A stretch of DNA of 58,820 nt from CAZBDU01 sp964490725 (GTDB lineage Bacteria > Spirochaetota > Spirochaetia > SZUA-6 > DRHE01). How positions within the stretch are numbered: position 1 is the first letter of the stretch; each line of letters opens with the position of its first letter. The stretch lies in NCBI GenBank assembly GCA_964490725.1, contig CAZBDU010000025.1, forward strand, positions 1 to 58,820. Direction: 5' to 3'. The notes under the pieces were generated by a model. That model did not search any database. It was not told where the DNA came from and saw only the letters and a program-made list of their open reading frames with translations. Positions 1-8,620 of the stretch are shown here, piece by piece. The position numbers and the translations under genes are program-made.

Positions 1-178
1 GCGCAGGGCCGGCGGTGGTGCGCGGGCCCCCGGCCCGGGGAACGGGGCGTGTCGGCCGGCTGCGGGCAGGGCGGCCCGGCGCCGCGGTCCGTTCTCCAGG
101 CGGGCAGCCGGCCCCTGGTCAAAGCCGCAAATCCTGGCTACGATTCCCAAGCGGGCATCATGCGTGCAGGAGGAGAAG
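1..178. other. left edge, no recognisable gene
   Basis: Very GC-rich segment before the first convincing gene. Open frames run through it but have the arginine, glycine and proline-rich look of chance reading frames. It may hold the tail of a gene lying outside the window. The only clear element is the ribosome binding site GGAGGAG at about 168-174, which serves the gene starting at 179. Confidence 0.4.
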
Positions 179-1303
179 ATGAGCAGTCCGGTCTGGTTTG
201 CAGCGCTTCCGGAGGACAGCACCGTAGCAGAGCGCATCCGCGCCACGGAGTTGATCCTGGATGCCTGCGGGATCGATCGCGTAGTGGCGGAGGCGGACCG
301 GACCGCCGTCAAGATCCACGTGGGCGAGAAGGACAACGTCACGCACCTGGCCCCGGAGGTAGTGCGCAGCGTCGTGTCCAGAATCAGCGCTCTGGGGGCA
401 AGCCCCTTTCTCACTGAGACCTCAACGCTGTACAGGGGTGCTCGCAGCAACGCCGTGGATCACCTGATTCACGCCTTCTCGCACGGCTTCACCTACGAGA
501 ATACCGGGGCTCCGTTCGTCATGGCCGACGGCCTGTCGGGGAACACCGAGATCGAGATCGAGATCCCCGGCATCCTGTTCAGCAAGGTCAGCGTGGCCCG
601 GGAGGTGGTCCTTGCCGACTCCCTGGTGGTGGTGAGCCACGCCACCGGGCACGTGGGCATGGCCTTCGGGGGCTGTCTGAAGAACCTGGGCATGGGGCTT
701 TCCAGCCGTATGGGCAAGCTCCGGCAGCACTCGTCAGTGAAGCCGTACGTGGAGGCGGCCACCTGCACCCTGTGCCGGAAGTGCATCAAGTGGTGCCCGG
801 AGGAGGCCGTCGTGGAACGCGACGGCAAGGCGGCGATCCTGGCCGAGGCCTGCATCGGCTGCGGAGAGTGCCTGGCGGTGTGCCGCTTCGGGGCCGTGCA
901 GTACAACTGGGGGGTGGAGTCGGCGCAGCTGCAGAGGAGCGTGGCCGAGCATGCCCTGGGAGTGGTGGTGGACAGGCGCGACAAGTGCCTGTTCCTCAAC
1001 TACCTGGTCGACATGACGCAGCACTGCGACTGCATCGGGGAAAGGCAGGAGCCGATTCTCCCGGACATCGGCCTCCTGGCCTCCAGGGACCCCGTGGCGG
1101 TGGATCAGGCCACGGGGGATCTCACGCGCGAGCGTTCCGGGGGCACCCTGGCCGAAAAGGCCTGGCCCGGGATGGACGGGACCGTCCAGCTTGCCCACGC
1201 AGAATCCATCGGCCTGGGCTCGCGCAGCTACGAGCTTGTGAGCGTAGGGATCGCCGGCCGCACGGGTGGCGGCGCCGGACAGGCGGCCGGCCGCCGCAGC
1301 TGA
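179..1303 (+). CDS. DUF362 domain protein with two [4Fe-4S] ferredoxin motifs
   Basis: Protein of 374 residues. The ATG at 179 is chosen because GGAGGAG sits just upstream; an in-frame ATG 15 bases earlier overlaps that site. The first ~190 residues match the DUF362 fold (VKIHVGEKDN early, then SHATGHVGMAFGGCLKNLG near 160). Two cysteine clusters follow: CTLCRKCIKWC at about 196-206 and CIGCGECLAVC at about 225-235, each typical of a [4Fe-4S] cluster. DUF362 proteins are iron-sulfur proteins of unknown activity, probably cytoplasmic redox proteins; no signal peptide is seen. It is separated by ~135 bases from the next gene, which has its own promoter, so it is probably a separate unit. Family call is secure, function is not known. 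Confidence 0.85.
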   Translation: MSSPVWFAALPEDSTVAERIRATELILDACGIDRVVAEADRTAVKIHVGEKDNVTHLAPEVVRSVVSRISALGASPFLTETSTLYRGARSNAVDHLIHAFSHGFTYENTGAPFVMADGLSGNTEIEIEIPGILFSKVSVAREVVLADSLVVVSHATGHVGMAFGGCLKNLGMGLSSRMGKLRQHSSVKPYVEAATCTLCRKCIKWCPEEAVVERDGKAAILAEACIGCGECLAVCRFGAVQYNWGVESAQLQRSVAEHALGVVVDRRDKCLFLNYLVDMTQHCDCIGERQEPILPDIGLLASRDPVAVDQATGDLTRERSGGTLAEKAWPGMDGTVQLAHAESIGLGSRSYELVSVGIAGRTGGGAGQAAGRRS

Positions 1304-1370
1304 GGGGCCCGCAGGCGAGGCGGGCGGGCCGGACCAGGCCCGGCCGCTTCGGGCGCTTGGGGTTTTGCGG

Positions 1371-1400
1371 TTGACAAGCAGGCAGCACTTGCCTTATCAT
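1371..1400 (+). promoter_or_regulatory. sigma70-type promoter of the DapA-like/TRAP operon
   Basis: TTGACA at 1371-1376 and TATCAT at 1395-1400 with an 18-base spacer. The predicted start, near 1407, falls at the edge of the palindrome at 1409-1424, so a bound repressor would block initiation or clearance. Confidence 0.7.
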
Positions 1401-1408
1401 TTGGGACG

Positions 1409-1424
1409 TAGAAAACGTTTTCTA
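1409..1424. promoter_or_regulatory. perfect 16-bp palindromic operator, LacI-family type
   Basis: TAGAAAACGTTTTCTA is identical to its reverse complement and has the central CG typical of LacI-family operators. It lies between the -10 box and the ribosome binding site AGGAGG (1426-1431) of the gene at 1438. No LacI-family gene is present in the window, so the regulator must be elsewhere. Confidence 0.7.
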
Positions 1425-1437
1425 TAGGAGGCAGGCA

Positions 1438-2403
1438 ATGGCACGAAAGGAGCGATGGGAGAACATCTTTCCCGCCATCTGCGTTCCGTTCAACGATGAC
1501 TACTCCGTGGACGAGAAGGAGCTGCGCCGCTACGTCCGGTGGCTGGCCTCCTTCGATCTGATTGACGGCCTGGTCTGCAACGGCCACACCGGGGAGATCA
1601 CTTCTCTGAGCCCCGAGGAGCGGCGCCGCGTCACGGAGATCATCGCCGATGAGGTGGGGGACCGCGTGGTGGTGGTCTCCGGCGTTTCGGCGGAGGGTAC
1701 CCAGGAGGCCGTGGCGCACGCCCGGGACGCCCAGAAGGCCGGCGCGGACGGCATCCTGCTGATGCCGCCGCACAACTGGCTGCGCTTCGGCATGAAGCAG
1801 GAGGCGGCGCTGCGCTTCTTCCAGGACGTGGCGGAGGGGATAGACATCGGCATCATCATCCACCTGTACCCCTTCGGCACCAAGGCGTTCTACCCCGTGG
1901 AGACGGTCATCCAGATGTCCCGGATTCCCAACGTCAAGACCCTGAAGATGGGCACGCGCCACATGGCGCTCTACGAGCGGGACATCCGCCTCCTGCGCCG
2001 GGAGGCCCCTGAGATGACCATCCTGACCTGCCAGGACGAGTTCATCGTCTCCTCGCTGTACGTGGGCGTGGACGGAGCCCTCATCGGCTTCGGCTCCTGC
2101 ATCCCCGAGCTGATCACCGACGTCTGGCGGGCCGCCAGGGAGAACGACTTTCCCAGGACGCGGGAGCTGCAGGAGCAGATCTTCCCCATGGCCGAGGCGA
2201 TCTACGGCATCGGAGAGCCTTCCGGCGACGCCCACGCCCGCATGAAGGAGGCGCTGCACCAGCGGGGGGTCTTCCCCTCGGCCTTGATGCGGCCGCCCAT
2301 CCTTCCCCTTTCGGAGGAGGAGAAGCGAAAGGTCCGGCTTGCGGTGGACAACCTGGAGATCCGGGTCCCCGCGGCCTACCAGCGCGAATCCTCCCGGGTG
2401 TGA
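1438..2403 (+). CDS. dihydrodipicolinate synthase (DapA) family lyase/aldolase
   Basis: Protein of 321 residues, usual for the DapA/NanA class I aldolase family. AGGAGG lies 6 bases before the ATG. The substrate-loop motif GHTGE is at about 48-52, the tyrosine region HLYPFGTK near 143, and the likely Schiff-base lysine is in VKTLKMG near residue 170. These enzymes form a Schiff base with pyruvate or a 2-keto acid and catalyse aldol cleavage, condensation or dehydration in the cytoplasm. Biosynthetic DapA is less likely: the gene leads a TRAP importer operon behind a LacI-type operator, so it probably acts on an imported organic or sugar acid. A second paralogue is at 23765-24748. Family secure, substrate unknown. 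Confidence 0.85.
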   Translation: MARKERWENIFPAICVPFNDDYSVDEKELRRYVRWLASFDLIDGLVCNGHTGEITSLSPEERRRVTEIIADEVGDRVVVVSGVSAEGTQEAVAHARDAQKAGADGILLMPPHNWLRFGMKQEAALRFFQDVAEGIDIGIIIHLYPFGTKAFYPVETVIQMSRIPNVKTLKMGTRHMALYERDIRLLRREAPEMTILTCQDEFIVSSLYVGVDGALIGFGSCIPELITDVWRAARENDFPRTRELQEQIFPMAEAIYGIGEPSGDAHARMKEALHQRGVFPSALMRPPILPLSEEEKRKVRLAVDNLEIRVPAAYQRESSRV

Positions 2404-2501
2404 GACCCGCGGCGGCAATGGGGAAGGCACCCGTCCGGCGGCAGCCGTTTTCCACCGGCGGCGCCGGCGATATGTCGAGACCAAAATTCAAGGAGGTAGC
2501 A

Positions 2502-3572
2502 GTGAAGAGGAACATCTTCGTCGCAGCGGGAATCGTGGCCTTGATCCTTCTGGCCGCACCGCTGTTCGCTGCGGGGCAGAAGGAGGCAGCTCCGGCCCCG
2601 CAGGCGGAGCAGCCCATGAAAGCGGAGGCCTCCCAGCCTCTGCAGGCCGTGGACCTGAAGTTCGGCGCCATGCCGATCGGATCGTCCTGGTACGTGTACG
2701 CAGCCACCATTACGAAGCTCCTGGAGAGCGTGCTGCCGGAGGGCTCGGTGGTGGAGGTGGTGCCGCAGGGCGGCGGGATCGCCAACCCCCTGGCTGTGTC
2801 CCAGGGCAAGGCGGACGTGGCCCTGTCGAACGTGGCCACCGCCAAGTGGGCGTACGACGGCATCCAGATGTACCAAGGCCGCCAGGCCAAGAACATCCGC
2901 GCACTGGCCGGAGGTCTGAACAAGGTGTACGCGGTGGTGCTGCTTCGCAACGAGTTCGTGGCCAAGACGGGCCTGGACTCCCTGGAGAAGATCATGGAGG
3001 CGAAGTACCCGGTCCGCGTGATCATGAAGCCGGAGGGCTCCCTGGCGCCGCCGGTGGCGCGCATGATCCTGGATCAGTACGGGGTCACTCCGGACATGAT
3101 CAAGCAGTGGGGCGGCTCCGTCACCCAGGTCTCCGGCGGCCAGATCCCCTCGCTGGTCCGTGAGGGACGGGCGGACCTGTGGTTCGACGTGGTGCCCCCC
3201 GGACACCCGGCGGTGACCGAGGGGATGCTCACCGCGGATCTGCGATTCTTGAGCCTGCAGGACTCCACCACCCAGGCTCTGAGCAAGTTCGGGCTCAAGC
3301 CGGACGTCATTCCGGCCGGAGCCTTCGCCAATCAGAACGAGCCCGTGAAGACGGTGATGCCGGGGACGGTGATCATCGCCCGGGAGGACCTGCCCGACAA
3401 CGTGGCCTACGAGGTCACCAAGATCATCTGTGAAAACAAGGACGAGCTGGTCGCGGCGCACGCTTCGATCAAGCCGTTCGAGCCCGAGCAGGCCTGGACC
3501 GAGGGCAACACCGGGGTGCCGCTGCATCCTGGCGCGGCTCAGTACTACCGGGACAAGGGCTGGATGAAGTAG
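2502..3572 (+). CDS. TAXI-family TRAP transporter solute-binding protein
   Basis: The start is the GTG at 2502, with AGGAGG at 2491-2496; this gives 356 residues beginning VKRNIFVAAG. A signal peptide with a hydrophobic stretch ending LFAAG covers about residues 1-23, and the mature end starts QKEAAPAP, a style common in spirochaete binding proteins. The body has TAXI hallmarks: KFGAMPIGSSWYVYAATITK near 50, EVVPQGGGIANPLAVSQGKAD near 85 and the tail MPGTVIIAREDLPDNVAYEVTK. It binds a small organic acid outside the membrane and hands it to the fused permease at 3686. It follows the DapA-like gene in the same direction, so that enzyme may use the imported substrate. Ligand unknown. Confidence 0.88.
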   Translation: MKRNIFVAAGIVALILLAAPLFAAGQKEAAPAPQAEQPMKAEASQPLQAVDLKFGAMPIGSSWYVYAATITKLLESVLPEGSVVEVVPQGGGIANPLAVSQGKADVALSNVATAKWAYDGIQMYQGRQAKNIRALAGGLNKVYAVVLLRNEFVAKTGLDSLEKIMEAKYPVRVIMKPEGSLAPPVARMILDQYGVTPDMIKQWGGSVTQVSGGQIPSLVREGRADLWFDVVPPGHPAVTEGMLTADLRFLSLQDSTTQALSKFGLKPDVIPAGAFANQNEPVKTVMPGTVIIAREDLPDNVAYEVTKIICENKDELVAAHASIKPFEPEQAWTEGNTGVPLHPGAAQYYRDKGWMK

Positions 3573-3579
3573 CGCAACA

Positions 3580-3619
3580 GGAGGAGGAAGGGGCCTTCCT
3601 CCTCCGCTCTCTCGTTTTC
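3580..3619 (+). terminator. hairpin terminator or attenuator between binding protein and permease
   Basis: A 12-bp perfect stem (arms 3580-3591 and 3594-3605) is followed a few bases later by CGTTTT. It lies directly after the binding-protein stop codon, so it probably ends or thins transcription and lets the binding protein be made in excess over the permease. Confidence 0.7.
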
Positions 3620-3621
3620 CC

Positions 3622-3650
3622 GTGCCAGAACGCCGATCTGCCTGTACAAT
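3622..3650 (+). promoter_or_regulatory. possible secondary promoter for the TRAP permease
   Basis: GTGCCA (3622-3627) and TACAAT (3645-3650) with a 17-base spacer lie between the hairpin and the permease start. The -35 box is only a partial match. Confidence 0.4.
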
Positions 3651-3685
3651 AGGGCAGTCGCCATCACGTGCAAGGAGTGCCCGCG

Positions 3686-5662
3686 GTGAAGCTACGACCG
3701 CTCGGCGGCAAGAGCGGGGAGACTCAGCCCGAGCCGGCCCGGCCGGCACCGGCGGAGGAACAGGGACGCGACCCGCTGCCGATCCAGGTCTTCCAATTCA
3801 TCCTCTCCGCAGGTTGGATCGCCTTCCAGATCTACATCGTTGTGCGGCCGCTGGTGCCGATGGTGCAGCGGCCGCTGCACGTGATGTTCGCCGTGGCGCT
3901 GGTCTTTCTCTTCCGCCCGCTTCCGCTCACCGGGGCGGCCCGCACCGTGAGCCGGGGGGTGGACCTGCTGCTGGCGGCGATTCCCCTCTTCATCGGCGTC
4001 TACTTCCTCCAGAACGAGCAACGCCTGCTGACCCGCATCGTCTTCATCGACCCGGTGTTCCCCATGGACATCGTGCTGACGATCGTTCTGGTGCTGCTGC
4101 TGCTGGAGGCCACCCGGCGGACCGTCGGCTACAGCCTGTTCTTCGTGGTGTTGGCCTTTCTGCTCTACGGCTGGTTCGGGTACCTGCTGCCGAGCTGGCT
4201 CAACTTCGACGGCATCTCCCTCAACGACTACGTGGAGCTGCTCTTCCTGGGGGACAGCGGCATCTTCGGCATCCCGGTGGAGACCTCGCTGCGCTTCGTG
4301 TTCTACTTCGTGCTCTTCGGGGCCATCTACTCGGCCGTGGGCGGCAGCCGCCTGCTGGTGGAGTTGGGCCTGAAGATGACCCGCAAGCAGAAGGGGGGGG
4401 CCGCCAAGGCGGCGGTGATCGCCTCCAGCCTCATGGGGACCGTGAGCGGCAGCGCCGTGGCCAACGTGACCACCACCGGCGTGTTCACGATTCCCTTCAT
4501 GATCCGCTCGGGCTACACCCGGGTGATGGCCGGGGCGGTGGAGGCGATCGCCTCCACCGGGGGGCAGCTCATGCCGCCCATCATGGGGATCGGGGCTTTC
4601 GTCATGGCGGAGCTGCTGGGAGTGCCGTACCTGCGCATCGCCCTGGCGGCGGTGCTGCCGGCGCTGTTGTTCTACCTCTCGCTGTTCTTCCTCATCGACT
4701 TCTTCGCCCGGCGCCGCGGAGTCGGGGTCATGACCCTCGATACGGAAACGGCGCAGACCCGGATCTGGCCGCTGGCCCACATGTTCGTTCCCCTGGCCGT
4801 GGTGGTCTTCTACATCGTCCGGGGCTTCACGCCCACCATGGCCGCCCTCTGGGGGTGCGCGGCGGCGCTGGTGATGAGCTTCCTGAGGAGAGCCACCCGG
4901 CTGGACCTGTCCAGGGCGGCCAGGATCGTGCTGGCCACCGGACGGCAGGCCTCCGGGGTGGCCATCCCCATCGCGGCCATAGGCATCATCATCGGCGTGG
5001 CCATCCAGTCCAACCTGGCCCTCAAGTTCTCCAGCAAGCTGATCCAGATCAGCGGCGGCACCCTGATCGGGTCGCTGTTCTTCATCATCCTGGGCTGCAT
5101 CATCCTCGGCATGGGGCTGCCCACGGTGGCCGCCTACATCATGGGGGCGGTGTTCTTCGTGCCCCCGCTTCTGAAGTTCGGCTTCATCCCCCTGGCGGCG
5201 CACTTCTTCGTCTTCTACTTCAGCATTCTCGCTATGGTGACCCCGCCGGTGGCGCTGGCTTCGTTCACCGCCGCGGGGCTGGCCGAGGGCAACGTCACCC
5301 GGACGGGGGTGCGCGCCTTCGTCCTCAGCCTGGTGGCCTTCATGATCCCTTTCGTCTTCATCTTCAGGCCCACCCTGCTGTGGGAGGGCTCCCTGGGGCC
5401 GATCCTGGAGCGGGCCGCCTACTCAGCGGTGGGCGTGATCGCCTGGGCGGCGGCCATCGCGGGCTTCATGGGCCGCAGGCTCTCCATCCTGCCCCGGCTG
5501 GCGCTGGGCGCCGGCGCCCTGGCCATCCTGCTTCCCACCGGCCGGCCCGCCACCTACGGGGCGCTGGCCCTCGTGGTGCTGGTGTTCGTGCTGGTGATGG
5601 TGCTGCCCCTGCTGCGCCGGGACCGGCAGGCGGCGGGCAGTCGCGGGGGACCGCAGCGGTGA
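3686..5662 (+). CDS. TRAP transporter fused permease (DctQM-type, TAXI class)
   Basis: Polytopic membrane protein of 658 residues. The GTG at 3686 is chosen because AAGGAG (3672-3677) stands 8 bases before it; a GTG at 3668 is also in frame. A polar N-terminus of ~35 residues leads into many hydrophobic helices. The conserved TRAP motif GTVSGSAVANVTTTGVFTIP lies near residue 250, followed by STGGQLMPPIMGIGAFVMAE, which places the large DctM-like part; the first ~200 residues correspond to the small DctQ-like part, fused as usual in the TAXI class. It drives import with an ion gradient, using the binding protein at 2502. The last ~100 residues contain extra hydrophobic helices. Confidence 0.9.
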   Translation: MKLRPLGGKSGETQPEPARPAPAEEQGRDPLPIQVFQFILSAGWIAFQIYIVVRPLVPMVQRPLHVMFAVALVFLFRPLPLTGAARTVSRGVDLLLAAIPLFIGVYFLQNEQRLLTRIVFIDPVFPMDIVLTIVLVLLLLEATRRTVGYSLFFVVLAFLLYGWFGYLLPSWLNFDGISLNDYVELLFLGDSGIFGIPVETSLRFVFYFVLFGAIYSAVGGSRLLVELGLKMTRKQKGGAAKAAVIASSLMGTVSGSAVANVTTTGVFTIPFMIRSGYTRVMAGAVEAIASTGGQLMPPIMGIGAFVMAELLGVPYLRIALAAVLPALLFYLSLFFLIDFFARRRGVGVMTLDTETAQTRIWPLAHMFVPLAVVVFYIVRGFTPTMAALWGCAAALVMSFLRRATRLDLSRAARIVLATGRQASGVAIPIAAIGIIIGVAIQSNLALKFSSKLIQISGGTLIGSLFFIILGCIILGMGLPTVAAYIMGAVFFVPPLLKFGFIPLAAHFFVFYFSILAMVTPPVALASFTAAGLAEGNVTRTGVRAFVLSLVAFMIPFVFIFRPTLLWEGSLGPILERAAYSAVGVIAWAAAIAGFMGRRLSILPRLALGAGALAILLPTGRPATYGALALVVLVFVLVMVLPLLRRDRQAAGSRGGPQR

Positions 5663-5717
5663 GGGAGGCGCGGGAGGCGGCGGCGGGTGGTCTGCGGGTC
5701 CTCCCGGAGGGTCGCGG

Positions 5718-6133
5718 ATGGGACGCCTGAGGCACCCGGGCTTCCGGGGAGTGGCTCCCACCGGCAGTACCTACTCCACCGCGGTGGAGACCGCCCCGGG
5801 CCGGCTGCTGTTCGTCTCCGGACAGCTGCCGGTGGACCGCGAGGGAAAGGCCGTAGGCGGGGACAGCATGGAGGCCCAGGCCGTGCAGGTGTTCGAGAAC
5901 CTCAAGACCGTCTGCGCCGAGTGCGGCGTGGGGCTGGATCGAATCGTGAAGCTGAACTTCTACGTGGCGGACCTGCGGCGTTTCGGCAAGGTGCGGACGG
6001 TGCGCGAGGTGGGAGGCCTGTACACTCCTTTACTCAGGAACGCATTGCACCATTGCCCCCTGAGCTGTCAACCGTTCCGCGCTCCCGGATGCAAAGCAGG
6101 CGGGCCGCCTCCGCCGTTGTTCCAAGGGGATGA
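5718..6133 (+). pseudogene. RidA (YjgF/UK114) family gene with disrupted 3' end
   Basis: The ATG at 5718 follows GGAGGG by 7 bases. The first ~97 codons are a good RidA start: APGRLLFVSGQLPVDREGK, then VFENLKTVCAECGVGLDRIVKLNFYVADL. Past VREVGG (about 6015) this frame loses all similarity and runs on into the next gene. A second frame covers the end instead, finishing SAVVPRG and a TGA at 6131-6133, which resembles the usual RidA C-terminus (AVAVVP). That TGA forms an ATGA overlap with the helicase start at 6130, as expected for the original stop. The usual catalytic arginine segment is lost. RidA hydrolyses reactive enamines and imines. Either a true frameshifted gene or an assembly error. 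Confidence 0.7.
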
Positions 6134-7680
6134 TCGTTCCGAGCCCCGCCTCCGCCGCCCCCCACCCACCGCCGGGCCGGCAAACCCTGTGGGGCGATCC
6201 CCTGGCCGAGCGGGCCCGGCTGCGCTTCGGGGTCCGCTATCTGTACCCCATCCAGCGGTTCGTGATGGCCAACATCCTGGAGGGCAGGGATCAGCTGGTG
6301 ATCCTGCCTACCGGGGCCGGCAAGTCCCTGTGCTTCCAGCTGCCTGCGGAGCTGCTCGGCGGTGTAACCCTGGTGGTGGTGCCTCTCAGGGCGCTGCTGC
6401 GGGAGCTGGTGGACCGCTCGCTGGCCTGCGGCATGGCGGCGGCTTCCGTTGTGGGCGGGCAGAGCCGGGAGGAGCGGGAGCGGGTGCTACTGGCGCTCCG
6501 CCGGGGCCGCCTCCGGCTGCTGTTCACCACCCCGGAAAGCCTGGCGAGCCGGCAGCTGCGCGGCCGGCTGCGCGAATGCGGGGTGGAGCACCTGGTGGTG
6601 GACGAGGCGCACTGCGTGGCCGAGTGGGGGGACACCTTCCGCCCGGCCTACCGGCGGCTGGGCGAGATCGCCGCCGGCCTGGCGCCGGTGCGCCTCAGCG
6701 CCTTCACCGCCACCGCCGGGCCGGCGGTTCTGGCAAGGGTGCGGGAGGTGCTGTTCGCCGGCCGGGACCCGCTGCTGGTGGAGGCGCCGGCGGACCGTCC
6801 CAACATCCGCTACGAGGTGCTGCCCGTGCTCTCCCGCGGCCGCGCCCTGGAAGGGCTCCTGGTGGAGGCGGCGCGCCCGGCCCTGGTGTTCAGCCGTAGC
6901 CGCGCCGGGGCCGAACGGGCGGCCCGGCTGCTGCTCAGGCGCTTCCCCGACCGCGAGTGCCGTTTCTACCATGCCGGACTGTACGCCGCCGAGCGCCGCG
7001 AGCTGGAGGGGTGGTTCCGGCGCTCCGCCGCGGGGGTGCTCGCTGCCACCTCCGCCTACGGCATGGGGATGAACAAGCCGGACATCCGCACGGTGGTGCA
7101 CGTAGACCTGCCTCCCTCTCCGGAGGCCTACCTGCAGGAAACCGGCCGGGCGGGCCGGGACGGGGGGCCCGTGCGGGCGGTGCTGCTTTTCTGTCCGGAA
7201 GAGCTGCGCCGCGGCCAGGCCATCCGCGAGGAGACCGGGCGGCGCCGTTTCCAGCAGCTTCTGGGCTACGCCGGCATGCGTACCGGCTGCCGCCGGGCCG
7301 CCCTCCTGGCCTTCCTGGGCCAGGACTCCCGCGGCTGCCCGGGCTGTGACCTCTGCGACGGCCCAGCGATGGCCGCCGCCGAGGGGCTCGAAGAGGTCCT
7401 CTCCTTCCTGACCCGGCAGCGCCGCCGCTTCACGCCCCGGCAGGCAAGGCTCATCCTCCTCGGCCGCAGCAGCTACGACACGGTTACCGAACGGCTTCAG
7501 AGGACCCCCGGGTTCGGCCTGCTCAAGGGCTGGCGGGAGGAGGACATCGAGGAGGGGCTCTCGGCCCTCCAGCAGGCGGGGCTGCTGCGGGTTGCCCGCC
7601 GCGGCCCGTGGAAGGGGCTGGCCTCCGTCCCGAGTCACCCTCGGGATCGGGGCGTCCCCAGGCGGCGGCTGCCGGGATGA
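6130..7680 (+). CDS. RecQ-like ATP-dependent DNA helicase, short form
   Basis: Protein of 516 residues, shorter than E. coli RecQ (about 610). Helicase motifs appear in order: Walker A PTGAGKS near 60, DEAH box VVDEAHCVAEWGD near 155-167, motif III SAFTATA near 190, and motif VI QETGRAGRDG near 336. A zinc-binding segment with four cysteines (CRR, CPGCDLC) is at about 386-407 and a short winged-helix-like tail follows; no HRDC domain is evident. It unwinds DNA with 3'-5' polarity in recombination and repair, by family. Its ATG overlaps the stop of the RidA-like gene (ATGA, 6130-6133), which implies that the two were once translationally coupled. Confidence 0.9.
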   Translation: MIVPSPASAAPHPPPGRQTLWGDPLAERARLRFGVRYLYPIQRFVMANILEGRDQLVILPTGAGKSLCFQLPAELLGGVTLVVVPLRALLRELVDRSLACGMAAASVVGGQSREERERVLLALRRGRLRLLFTTPESLASRQLRGRLRECGVEHLVVDEAHCVAEWGDTFRPAYRRLGEIAAGLAPVRLSAFTATAGPAVLARVREVLFAGRDPLLVEAPADRPNIRYEVLPVLSRGRALEGLLVEAARPALVFSRSRAGAERAARLLLRRFPDRECRFYHAGLYAAERRELEGWFRRSAAGVLAATSAYGMGMNKPDIRTVVHVDLPPSPEAYLQETGRAGRDGGPVRAVLLFCPEELRRGQAIREETGRRRFQQLLGYAGMRTGCRRAALLAFLGQDSRGCPGCDLCDGPAMAAAEGLEEVLSFLTRQRRRFTPRQARLILLGRSSYDTVTERLQRTPGFGLLKGWREEDIEEGLSALQQAGLLRVARRGPWKGLASVPSHPRDRGVPRRRLPG

Positions 7681-7843
7681 ACGGCCGGCACGGCAGGCGG
7701 TCCCGGCTCTGGCGTGGCAGGCAGCCCGGCCCGGCAGGCGGCCCCGTCCGAGCCGGCACCTCCGGCCGCCCGCCCTACACCGATTCTGGTCTGATCCTGC
7801 TATTTCCAAACCGGCTGCCCGGGCATGAGATTGGATACATAAA

Positions 7844-8620
7844 GTGATGGAGGTGGGCAGGCCGAATGCCGTGAATCCATCCTATCCGCTTGAATCCCTC
7901 GAACCCCGTCTTCTGCTTTCCGGAAACGAATTGGCGGATGAAGCCGTCGCCCCGACGGCTTCTCCATCGGATACAGCCACCTTACTCCCCGAGAGCCAGG
8001 CGGGCGAGGAAACAACGCTTTCCGATCAGAAGGTCTGTTCATACGATCCGGAAGCCCGGCTTTCGGACCTCTTCGCCACCGACGAGGCGAGTTCTGACAC
8101 GGTGGAATCGGGGCAGGATGGAGAAGTGGGAGGCCCCGGCTGAGGAGGAGCAATCGCGGGCTTTGGGCCCCAGTCTCATACCACCGATGCCGACACACCG
8201 CCGAACAGCCCTGCTCCGACCCCAAGCGAGGGAACAAACACCACGGATGAGCTGGTTGAAACGCTGGACGCGGCGCAGCCGCCTCCGAGACAGGGCGGAA
8301 GTCCCTCTGATTCCGAGGGGCTTCACAAGAACGATCCCGTCTTTCCCGGCGAAAGCGACTGCCTGAAGGCCGCTGCAAGCGCGCAGGAGCAGGAGCCGGC
8401 CAGCGAGCTGACCCGAGAGGATCTCGATCCGATCGTCGCGGAAGCCAGGAGCCGATGGGCCCGATCCGGATTGGCCGGCGGTTCCGGCCTGGAGCTCCTC
8501 GCCAAGACCCAATTCGAAACAACAGATCTCGGGGCCGGGGCCCGGGCTACACGAGCGGTTCCACCGTCATGATCGACGCCAACGCCGCCGGCCATGGCTG
8601 ATATGTCGACTCCATGGCGA
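7844..8620 (+). pseudogene. remnant of a LEPR-XLL giant surface/adhesin protein
   Basis: The opening codons read YPLESLEPRLLLSG, the N-terminal LEPR-XLL signature of very large secreted or surface proteins. The same frame meets TGA at 8141, yet after it stays open and protein-like to 8570, including LTREDLDPIVAEARSRW (about 8410-8460), a segment that recurs in these proteins. Near 8535 the frame slips and the neighbouring frame gives YTSGSTVMIDANAAGHG, a TGA where family members usually have tryptophan, then YVDSM. So there is one in-frame stop, one frameshift and one W-to-stop change. The rest of a protein that would be thousands of residues long is missing. Upstream, 7681-7843 shows no gene. 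Confidence 0.7.

Noticed and set aside
3692..5203. Long minus-strand frame opposite the TRAP permease
   Set aside because: Histidine, glutamine and glycine-rich composition typical of the complement of GC-rich membrane-protein codons; no ribosome site and no motif.
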